This document shows, piece by piece, positions 23,934-30,239 of a stretch of DNA of 30,239 nt. The notes under the pieces were generated by a model. The model worked only from the letters and a program-made list of their open reading frames with translations, made no database searches and was not told where the DNA came from. This DNA comes from an uncultured Bdellovibrionales bacterium. GTDB taxonomy: Bacteria; Bdellovibrionota; Bdellovibrionia; Bdellovibrionales; JAMPXM01. Made by a program: the position numbers and the translations under genes. The number at the start of each line of letters is the position of its first letter. Position 1 is the stretch's first letter. The stretch is taken from assembly GCA_937927435.1 (NCBI GenBank), contig CALBDW010000124.1, positions 1 through 30,239 on the forward strand, written 5' to 3'.

Positions 23934-25483
23934 GCCGTTCTCCTCCTCCACCAGAAGCCGATGCTCGAAGCAAACAAGACGATCGAAATCATGAAGAGCG
24001 ACAATACCATCGCGTAATAGTTACCCGACGGGAGGTTAAGCACCGTCGCCTTCGGCTCTTTCGGCCGGATCGAAATCAGGTCGTTATCGCTCGTGAGCCA
24101 AGCGAAACTGTTACCGACCAAGTCGCGGTTGGAGTTATTGAGAATAAGCCGGTTCGAAACGAAATCGCTGTCACCGAAAACGACCGCGTAGAATTCTTTA
24201 CCCTCGTTACTGTCGGACTGAGACTCCTTTGGGTCCTTAGCTCCCAGCCGCCCCTTCGCGGTCATCGCCACCACGTGCGGCCCGTTGGGCCGGTATTCAA
24301 TCCGCTCTTTAAGTTCCGGGACCGCTGCCGTCGTTTCATCCGTTTTGATGAGTTGCTCGATTTCAAATTCTGTATCCGGGTCCTTTTTCAAGTTCGAGGC
24401 CAGCTCAAAAAGCGCGATTTGGTTTCCGTTCGAACGAAACGCCTGGGTGATTTCGCTCGTTCTCGAGAACTCGGTCCCCAAAACGAGAGACGGCGAACTC
24501 CGGAGAGCTTGCGAACGCAAATCCAAAACGAAGTTATTCGCGAATTCGATCCCGAACGTTTTCGTCAGCAGACTCAAATTATGCTTGTGTCCCGGATCAA
24601 TGGCGATAAAGAAGCGCCCTCCGCGCCGGGCATAATCGCGCAAGGCCTCCAATTCCTCTTGAAGGAACTGCTGCTTAGGTCCAACGATCGCGACGACGTC
24701 GGCGTCTTCGGGTACTTTGTAGCCGGTTTCAAAAAGCGCAAGCGGCTTGACGTCGTAAGTAACGCTGAGATCTTCCTTCAAATAAGAAAGCCCGGTCGCA
24801 TCACGATCGTCCAAGAGAAGCTCACCATGCCCACGCGTGAAATAGACGACCTTTTTCTTTTCGCGACCCAACTTGAGAAGGGCGCGCGTGATCCCTTCTT
24901 CCGTCGCCGGGTCGATCTTCACCTTCCGTTCACCTTGAACGGCATAAAAGACATAGGAACCGTGCGTGAAGTCGTACTTCTGCGCAAGATCGGGACGCTG
25001 AAGACCGTTATAAGGCGAGTATTTGATCTTGTCGTTCACATCCCTGTACATGGCGACGAGATCGCCCACCACGCGCGGAATACTCTCTTCCGCCCCCTCT
25101 TTTCTGTAGACGAGAACGAGATCGGTCTCCTCTTTGAGAGCCTTCGCGGCCTTCACCGACTGGTCCGAAAGCGAGTTGAGCTTCTCTCTCGTCCAGTCCA
25201 TTTTCTTATCGTAACGGGCGGCAAGAAAATTCACGCAAGCGAGCCCGGCAATCGCCGTGATCACCAAGACGCCCATGTTCATTCCGTGGCGAGTCGTCCG
25301 CATCATGAAAATTTCTTTCAACGCCCGCCAGTCTTTCGCGACCCCCGCGGCGAAGAACACGAACATGAGCGCAAATGGAACCCAGAAGGAGTCGTGCCAG
25401 CCGCCGTAGATCAAACGAGCGGCGCCGAGAATGAAAAACGCAAGAAACGAGAACCCGAAACAGATCTTACCGATTTTACTCAT
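23930..25483 (-). CDS. GldG-like ABC transporter auxiliary protein
   Basis: 517 residues. Hydrophobic segments lie at about 7-26, 33-49 and 72-90. A large extracytoplasmic domain and a C-terminal anchor (about 488-509, ending WWRRRTA) follow. The domain holds KLNSLSDQSVKAAKAL and VVYFTRGHGELLL, which mark the GldG/ABC_transp_aux family. VVAIVGPKQQFLQEELEALRDYARRGGRFFIAID is also typical of that family. In Bacteroidetes GldG works with GldA and GldF and is linked to gliding; in other phyla the role is unknown. The gene lies three bases after the permease gene and is coupled to the DUF4340 gene. It probably forms the membrane complex with both. Confidence 0.88.
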   Translation of the reverse strand: MSKIGKICFGFSFLAFFILGAARLIYGGWHDSFWVPFALMFVFFAAGVAKDWRALKEIFMMRTTRHGMNMGVLVITAIAGLACVNFLAARYDKKMDWTREKLNSLSDQSVKAAKALKEETDLVLVYRKEGAEESIPRVVGDLVAMYRDVNDKIKYSPYNGLQRPDLAQKYDFTHGSYVFYAVQGERKVKIDPATEEGITRALLKLGREKKKVVYFTRGHGELLLDDRDATGLSYLKEDLSVTYDVKPLALFETGYKVPEDADVVAIVGPKQQFLQEELEALRDYARRGGRFFIAIDPGHKHNLSLLTKTFGIEFANNFVLDLRSQALRSSPSLVLGTEFSRTSEITQAFRSNGNQIALFELASNLKKDPDTEFEIEQLIKTDETTAAVPELKERIEYRPNGPHVVAMTAKGRLGAKDPKESQSDSNEGKEFYAVVFGDSDFVSNRLILNNSNRDLVGNSFAWLTSDNDLISIRPKEPKATVLNLPSGNYYAMVLSLFMISIVLFASSIGFWWRRRTA

Positions 25484-25486
25484 TTC

Positions 25487-26269
25487 TTACCTCCACCGCG
25501 ACGACTCAACCACCCGCTGGGTCAAGAATCCGAACAAGAAGACGACGCTCAAAAGAAAGACCGTGCTACTGATGCCGACATTACCCTTCATAAAATTGCC
25601 CAAGTGAATGGCGACGTTGAGATGCTCGAAAATCTGGCGCGTTGTCGGATGGCTGGCGCCTTCCGCCAAAGCTCCGACGAACCAAAGCACGATGTTCAAA
25701 ATCGGTGCGAGGATCACGGCGACCACGAGGCTTTGAGTCAGGCTCGACGCGAACATCCCGATCGACACGTAACCGGCCGTGAGCAACATGATGCCCAAGA
25801 AACTGGAGATAAACGAGCCCCAATCCATGTCGGCGAAGAAGCCGAGACTCAGGGGGTAAATGAGGGCGATGCCTAACAAAGCCCAGGCCGTCAAAGTGCC
25901 GGCGATGAGCTTTCCGACCGTGATCTCCGTCGCCGTGACTGGAGCCGTCAGCAGGAGGTCATACGTCCGGTTCCGCTTTTCTTCGGTGAAAAGCCGCATC
26001 GTGATCGCGGACACGGCGAAGATCATCACGAGGTTCACAGCGTAGAGATGGCTGAGAACGACGTAATAGTGCAAGGGAAGCCCTTGTTGTTCACCCCCGC
26101 TCATCGCAGCTTGGTAAGCAAGCATCGCCGAGTGTTGGAGAAACTCGTTCACGCGAACAATGAATAAGAACCACCAAACCAATGAGCAAACCGCAGCAAC
26201 GACGTAAAACAGCGGGCTCATGAAGATATTGCGGAGATCTTTCCCCGCGATCACCAACGCTCCTCTCAT
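25487..26269 (-). CDS. ABC-2-type permease (GldF-like)
   Basis: 260 residues with six membrane helices. It has the ABC-2 pattern SPLFYVVAAVCSLVWWFLFIV (18-38), the ITMRLFTEEKRNRTYDLLLTAPVT stretch (85-108; the E-E-K-x-x-R-T-x-D/E-L-L-L-T-x-P motif of this family) and late helices ending FGFLTQRVVESSRWR. It would form the channel or mechano-transducing part of the transporter coded by the neighbours. The substrate is unknown. Its ATG overlaps the ATPase stop as ATGA. Confidence 0.92.
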   Translation of the reverse strand: MRGALVIAGKDLRNIFMSPLFYVVAAVCSLVWWFLFIVRVNEFLQHSAMLAYQAAMSGGEQQGLPLHYYVVLSHLYAVNLVMIFAVSAITMRLFTEEKRNRTYDLLLTAPVTATEITVGKLIAGTLTAWALLGIALIYPLSLGFFADMDWGSFISSFLGIMLLTAGYVSIGMFASSLTQSLVVAVILAPILNIVLWFVGALAEGASHPTTRQIFEHLNVAIHLGNFMKGNVGISSTVFLLSVVFLFGFLTQRVVESSRWR

Positions 26270-27237
26270 ACTGCTGCCCCCGGTTGATTTTCTTCGCTGG
26301 TTGTGAGCTTCAAGAAGACATCCTCGAGATTGAAGGCTTCCTCACGCAGCTCGAGAAGGCCGGCCCCAGAACTGACAACCCGCGCTGCGATCTGTTGCGC
26401 GACGTCTTTCGAGCCGTCGGTATCGATTTCAAATGATTCTCCCTTGTTCGTGACGGAGTGAACACCCGGAACGGCTTGCAACTGCTCTTTCAAACCGTCT
26501 TTCAATTCGCCGACACGTAGGTACACCCGCACGGAGGACTTCATCCGTCGCCCCAGACTTTCAAGCGAGTCTTCAGCGACGATCTTCCCTTTATTGATGA
26601 TGATGATGCGCTCGCATGTCGCCTGCACTTCGGGAAGAATATGGGTTGAAAGAATGACTGTGTGCTCACCCGCAAGCTCTTTGATCAGCGTGCGGACTTC
26701 CGCCACTTGACGCGGATCGAGCCCCACGGTCGGTTCGTCGAGAATCAAAACATCCGGCTCCGATACCAGCGCCTGCGAAATGCCCACCCGCTGCCGGTAA
26801 CCTTTCGAGAGGTTCTGGATCAAACGGTGCCGGACGTTGCCGAGCTCCGTACGCTCAATCGCGCGCTCAACGAGGGTTTTCACGCGCGACTTTTCAACGC
26901 CCTTCAGCCGCGCGACGAACTTAAGGTACGACTCGACGGTCATTTCTCCGTAGACGGGCGGCGTTTCGGGCAAATAGCCGATCCGCTTTTTCACTTCGAT
27001 GGGGTCTTCGAAGACATCAAAACCGGCGACCTTGGCGACACCACTCGTAGGCGGCATGAAGCCGGTGATGATCTTCATCGTGGTCGTTTTCCCGGCTCCG
27101 TTGGGTCCTAGAAACCCGACGACCTCCCCTTTCTTGACCGAAAACGAAATCCGATCGATCGCCTTATGAGGTCCGTACGCTTTGGAAAGTTCGCGTACTT
27201 CGATCATAGGAGTTGGCGCAGACGTTGAAGTCGTCAT
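26266..27237 (-). CDS. ABC transporter ATPase (GldA-like)
   Basis: 323 residues. Walker A GPNGAGKTTTMKI (about 44-56), Q-loop region GYLPETPPVYGEMTVESYL, signature NLSKGYRQRVGISQAL, Walker B VLILDEPTVGLDP and the switch His in ILSTHILPEV are all present and intact. A C-terminal regulatory part of about 90 residues follows, as in GldA and other ABC-2 ATPases. It energises the permease downstream. The ATG at 27237 has GAGAGAGGGA upstream; an ATG at 27207 would also leave the domain complete. It is the first gene of a six-gene run. Confidence 0.94.
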   Translation of the reverse strand: MTTSTSAPTPMIEVRELSKAYGPHKAIDRISFSVKKGEVVGFLGPNGAGKTTTMKIITGFMPPTSGVAKVAGFDVFEDPIEVKKRIGYLPETPPVYGEMTVESYLKFVARLKGVEKSRVKTLVERAIERTELGNVRHRLIQNLSKGYRQRVGISQALVSEPDVLILDEPTVGLDPRQVAEVRTLIKELAGEHTVILSTHILPEVQATCERIIIINKGKIVAEDSLESLGRRMKSSVRVYLRVGELKDGLKEQLQAVPGVHSVTNKGESFEIDTDGSKDVAQQIAARVVSSGAGLLELREEAFNLEDVFLKLTTSEENQPGAAV

Positions 27238-27295
27238 TATGCTGGTCCCTCTCTCTCGTTGGTGTGATCAAGGATGCGTTGCAATCTGTATGAAA

Positions 27296-27323
27296 ATGCT
27301 ATGCACTCGGTTCCCACTGTCAA
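27296..27323 (-). promoter_or_regulatory. sigma-70-like promoter of the ABC operon
   Basis: On the minus strand a perfect -35 TTGACA (27318-27323) is followed after 16 bases by TAGCAT (27296-27301; four of six matches to TATAAT). Transcription would start near 27289, leaving a leader of about 50 bases before the ATPase start. The remainder of the gap to the NFACT gene (27324-27449) contains only a weak 6-bp AAATCG/CGATTT hairpin at the NFACT stop. Confidence 0.6.
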
Positions 27324-27449
27324 GGGCACAAGGCGATTACGCAATGCGTTTTCTCTCAATTTTCGCTATGTTAGGAATCACATGGGGAATCGCGAGCAAA
27401 ACTTCTCTCGAATGTGAAGCCGTACGCGGAAAACTCAAATCGGCGCGAT

Positions 27450-28778
27450 TTAAAACTTCAACACAAGCACGCGGTCGTTCGTGTAATGAACGCGACCGAG
27501 TTTATCGCCTTTTATCGGCCGCACATACCGGCACTCGACGATCAAAAGATCGAACCGCTCGCCCTTCAATTGATGAGCCCGCTTGTTAAGCGATTGCTCG
27601 ACGACCCATACTCCCGCCTGCCGGAACTCCTGATCACTCACGACTCGGCCGCGCGTACGACGAAGAATGGCATGCGCCCCAGGCTGATCCCGCAAGTGAA
27701 GCCAATAGTCAAACGGCTGCGCCCGCCGGAGAAGCGCCAAATTATCAGCGGCGGATTTCCCGACATAGACTTCAAGATCATCGGCAATTTTCAGGCGACG
27801 CCCCCGAGCTTCCGCTTGCGAGAGAAGGTTTTCTCGCAACGCCTGTTTGTGGGTCCGCGCACCATCTCGTGCCTTCAGAAAGCCTTCCAACCCGGCTTCG
27901 CGAAGAGCCGCGAGCTCCGCTTCCACTTGACGGATCCGCTCGCGAGTTCCTTCGGCCTTGCGTGCGTTCTCTTTCGCTTTTTGGAAACAGTGCTCGATAT
28001 TCCAGGAAAGGGATTTTTTCGGATCGACTAAATGCCGCCATTCGCCCGGCACTTCGAGTGTGCCGTTCACCTTCAGCCACTCGCCAATCTCAGAAAATGG
28101 CGAGGACGTTTTCTCGACCAGCTCCTCACGCATCCGCTCAAGGGCCTTCTCCTTCTTCTCAATCGCCCTCTGGTAGTCCCGCTCTAAACTCTGCTTGGAT
28201 TTAGACGCATCTTCCGTCTTCGCGACACTCGTACGGCGCGAGCGCCAGATCTCTTCAATTTCCGACCAAGCTCTCGGCGGCGGCAAATTGACATCCGTGA
28301 GTGTCGCGGGCGGCAGCTCCTTCGGTTTCAGTTCCGCGACCGACTTCGTACCGTCGCGCGCGATCACGTTCTGCCCGTGTGGAAACAAACGGATCTCAAG
28401 TTCGCATTCCCCCTGCTCCTCTTCATCCGTCGAGCGATGGAAACTCATGATGAGAATGCGCCCGCGTTCACGATCAGCCCGAACCGACTTCATCCGTCGT
28501 CCGACGAAGCGCGACCTTAGAAAGAGCGTGAGCGGCCGGACCTCCTTTTTCCTTCGCGGCGGCACATGGTCCAGCCTGACGACCATGGGGCGGACCGGGT
28601 CGAGGTCCACCCATAGCCACAACGTACGGCGGTCGTGATAGAATTCAAGCCCCATCTCGGTCTTCGTCTGGAAAACGTCTTGAAGACGCGCTCCCGAGAA
28701 AGCTTCGAGTTCGTTCGCGATCGCTTCAATCTCGGTTATATTGAGAGGCTCCCATGGCCCTTTCGGTTGAGCATCCAT
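27450..28778 (-). CDS. NFACT-domain protein (short RqcH/Rqc2-like)
   Basis: 442 residues; RqcH proteins are usually near 560-580. The C-terminal NFACT-R domain is clear: LEVYVGKSAADNLALL (335-350), FDYWLHLRDQPGAHAIL (356-372) and YVRPIKGDKLGRVHYTNDRVLVL (418-440). A coiled-coil region (about 190-320) separates it from a shortened, divergent NFACT-N half (1-150). RqcH binds stalled 60S/50S-peptidyl-tRNA complexes and adds alanine tails in ribosome quality control. Whether this short form does so is uncertain. The ATG at 28778 is preferred over a TTG at 28808. It diverges from the small gene at 28880. Confidence 0.85.
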   Translation of the reverse strand: MDAQPKGPWEPLNITEIEAIANELEAFSGARLQDVFQTKTEMGLEFYHDRRTLWLWVDLDPVRPMVVRLDHVPPRRKKEVRPLTLFLRSRFVGRRMKSVRADRERGRILIMSFHRSTDEEEQGECELEIRLFPHGQNVIARDGTKSVAELKPKELPPATLTDVNLPPPRAWSEIEEIWRSRRTSVAKTEDASKSKQSLERDYQRAIEKKEKALERMREELVEKTSSPFSEIGEWLKVNGTLEVPGEWRHLVDPKKSLSWNIEHCFQKAKENARKAEGTRERIRQVEAELAALREAGLEGFLKARDGARTHKQALRENLLSQAEARGRRLKIADDLEVYVGKSAADNLALLRRAQPFDYWLHLRDQPGAHAILRRTRGRVVSDQEFRQAGVWVVEQSLNKRAHQLKGERFDLLIVECRYVRPIKGDKLGRVHYTNDRVLVLKF

Positions 28779-28879
28779 CGCCCGTATTCTACGAAGTCTG
28801 GCCCGCAATGTGTATCAACTTCTCGACCGGCCGTTGGGTGAGCTAAACCCCCGCGGGAAAAATCCGATTCTTATAGGGA

Positions 28880-29188
28880 ATGACACCGGATTCTGATCTC
28901 CTTTATAGCATTTTCGAACACCACCTCTACAATGCCCTTGTTGAAGAGGAGTCGACTGCGGAGTTCCTCACTCGCGTCGTGGACGATTACCTCGATCATT
29001 TAAAAACGAAAGCGATGATCCCTCGTCCTTATTCCGATTCCATCGTCGCCGATCTTAAGGATGAAGTGCTCGAAATGCTGCGCAAAAAAATTTACGGGCA
29101 CTATAACCTCGACGCTTTCCGAAAAGCGAAGGGTATACTGCCCGCGACGAAAGATCCGGCGCCACCGAGCAAGCGGCGCGGCTCCTGA
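28880..29188 (+). CDS. small helical protein of unknown function
   Basis: 102 residues. I do not recognise it. The first 80 residues are strongly helical and acidic (for example FLTRVVDDYLDHLKTKAMI and IVADLKDEVLEMLRKKIYG), and the last 20 are a basic, Pro-rich tail (PATKDPAPPSKRRGS). There is no signal peptide or metal motif. Codon use looks like that of its neighbours, and no overlapping gene explains the frame, so it is probably real. AGGGA directly touches the ATG, a poor ribosome-site spacing. It ends five bases before the stop of the lipoprotein gene on the other strand. Confidence 0.65.
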   Translation: MTPDSDLLYSIFEHHLYNALVEEESTAEFLTRVVDDYLDHLKTKAMIPRPYSDSIVADLKDEVLEMLRKKIYGHYNLDAFRKAKGILPATKDPAPPSKRRGS

Positions 29189-29193
29189 ATCAC

Positions 29194-30051
29194 TCAGTCT
29201 TCCGGAGTTTCTTCAACCGGCTCTTCACCCGCGTTGTCAGTGGCATTGGCGGAGGAGTCAGCAGCAGCATCCGCCGGCACAGGGACAATTTCATCGAGAG
29301 TGCCGTTTTTCTCACGCTCAGCTAGAGCCTTTAGGAAACTCGTCTTCTTCAACTTCCCAAGGGTTGCATCATCAATCCACACCGAGTTCTCGCCTCGCGG
29401 GCCGATGATGTATCGATTGATAAGAAGAACGAGCGAGTGGTCTTGCGATTCCTTTTGGGACCTGACGGCGCTAAAGAGGATCGCCGTTTGGCGAACAGTT
29501 TCCTCGCCCCCTGAGGACTTCTCGTTTTCAAAAATGCGTACAACCATCCTTTTGCAATCCGAGAGACAAAGGGCTTGAACCCCGTAAAGCTTATCCGCAT
29601 CAGCGCTCGAAGTGGCCGGGTTGATCGTGAGAACACTTTTCATGTGAATTTCTTGGGCGTTGTCACCTTGTTTTTGCGCCAACTGGAGCGCTTCGGCCGC
29701 ACCCGTTTGAACTTCGCCTTCCGCTTGGATTTGAAAGACCTTGGGAGTACCCCCCGCTTCAGTCGAGTTTTGCCGGATCAGGAAACTCACTGTCGCCCGA
29801 TAAGACGGTGCACCCTCATCGACAGGAACGAGTTCAACCACCGCTCCCTCAACTCTCAACGCGAGGTCGAGATTCTTCGAGTCGCGCAAGGTGGCTTCGG
29901 GGAAAATATTGTTTAGGTTCACCTGATTGGCGCCGGGCTTTACGGGAACGACCCGCACCTTCTGACGATCCTCCTCGTCACTGCTACCACAAGCGACCGC
30001 AAAGGAAATGGCGGTCATACTCAAAATCCAAGCGAAAAAACGCGAGTTCAT
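29194..30051 (-). CDS. exported lipoprotein of unknown function
   Basis: 285 residues. The signal peptide has a lipobox-like end, SFAVAC|GSSDEE, with the lipidated Cys at about residue 21. Gly at +2 suggests outer-membrane sorting. The mature part is beta-rich with no motif I know (for example YRATVSFLIRQNSTE and LVLLINRYIIGPRGENSVWIDD). A Cys pair lies in ALCLSDCKRM. The last 35 residues are an Asp/Glu/Ala-rich tail (ADAAADSSANATDNAGEEPV). AAAGGAGAG lies four bases before the ATG at 30051, which decides the start; the frame upstream to 30111 adds nothing useful. The 188 bases between it and the window end show no gene. Confidence 0.82.
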   Translation of the reverse strand: MNSRFFAWILSMTAISFAVACGSSDEEDRQKVRVVPVKPGANQVNLNNIFPEATLRDSKNLDLALRVEGAVVELVPVDEGAPSYRATVSFLIRQNSTEAGGTPKVFQIQAEGEVQTGAAEALQLAQKQGDNAQEIHMKSVLTINPATSSADADKLYGVQALCLSDCKRMVVRIFENEKSSGGEETVRQTAILFSAVRSQKESQDHSLVLLINRYIIGPRGENSVWIDDATLGKLKKTSFLKALAEREKNGTLDEIVPVPADAAADSSANATDNAGEEPVEETPED

Positions 30052-30239
30052 ATAACTCTCCTTTGAGCGGATCACGAACTCCGTGGGGAGCAATTCCAGT
30101 ACCGAATACAAAACGTCAGGATTTCAATGGGTTACCGAACATAGACGTGTCTAAAATTTATACGGAGGCCCCGAAAACGGCTTTGGAACCGCCCCCCTCT
30201 CCGTCATATGGCGTGGTGAGGTTTCGTGCCAGGCTCCTC

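Noticed and set aside
24275..25876. A 533-codon open frame on the plus strand
   Set aside because: It lies opposite the GldG-like and permease genes, which have clear family motifs. Its protein is rich in Arg, His and Asp with no domain, as expected for an antisense shadow in GC-rich DNA.
27437..27451. AAATCG/CGATTT hairpin at the NFACT stop, followed by GAGTTTT on the minus strand
   Set aside because: The stem is short and AT-rich and overlaps the stop codon; too weak to call as a terminator.
27344..27589. An 81-residue plus-strand frame starting MRFLSIFAMLGITWGIAS, like a signal peptide
   Set aside because: After about 35 codons it runs antisense into the NFACT gene, and the rest is composition-biased with no domain. 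No ribosome site precedes it. It could be a small exported protein, but the evidence is too thin.
30208..30232. TGGCACG on the minus strand near the right edge, a possible -24 element
   Set aside because: The matching TTGC -12 element is missing at the correct distance, so it does not meet the sigma-54 pattern.

Overview
The window looks like chromosomal DNA of a moderately GC-rich Gram-negative bacterium. The best guess is Bdellovibrionota or a related former-deltaproteobacterial lineage. This rests on the full C5 heme pathway, a ferrochelatase with an internal cysteine cluster, a lipoprotein with a lipobox, several periplasmic peptidoglycan enzymes, a Gld-like ABC system and a sigma-54-type promoter motif. 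The assignment is inference from gene content; there is no rRNA or other marker to confirm it. Apart from one phage-like recombination gene there is no sign of mobile DNA, CRISPR or integration.

Layout. 1-440: a tRNA-Leu(GAG) on the minus strand with a plausible promoter. 441-1355: a DUF72 protein on the plus strand, meeting tail to tail a proline-rich, exported transglycosylase-like protein (1352-2554, minus). 2757-12936: nine tightly packed minus-strand genes read hemA - hemC(D) - hemL - histidine kinase - response regulator - hemE - hemN - protoporphyrinogen oxidase - hemH. Together they run from glutamyl-tRNA to protoheme. Only hemB is absent, and uroporphyrinogen-III synthase is probably the C-terminal part of the HemC fusion. 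Most junctions are overlaps or gaps of a few bases, several of them ATGA stop-start overlaps.

13073-18680: a plus-strand block. A soluble PAS histidine kinase is followed by a zinc-ribbon/TPR membrane protein behind a candidate sigma-54 promoter. Then come a lytic transglycosylase, a MurQ/glucokinase-regulator-like double-SIS protein and a secreted S1/P1-type nuclease. The last three suggest cell-wall turnover and nucleic-acid breakdown, which would suit a predatory or scavenging lifestyle. 18684-19388 (minus) is a phage-type single-strand-annealing-like protein, and 19581-20510 (plus) is an EamA transporter.

20507-27237: a second minus-strand operon. It reads ABC ATPase - ABC-2 permease - GldG-like auxiliary protein - DUF4340 protein - GHMP sugar kinase - DUF429 protein, behind a good sigma-70-like promoter. 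27450-28778 (minus) encodes a short NFACT/RqcH-like protein, 28880-29188 (plus) a small helical unknown, and 29194-30051 (minus) a lipoprotein. The last 188 bases contain no recognisable gene.

The main points of interest are the heme operon (embedded two-component system, HemC-HemD-like fusion, shortened HemA, cysteine-cluster HemH, a perfect 20-base palindrome at the hemN-PPOX junction) and the peptidoglycan/nuclease block with its unusual regulatory repeats.
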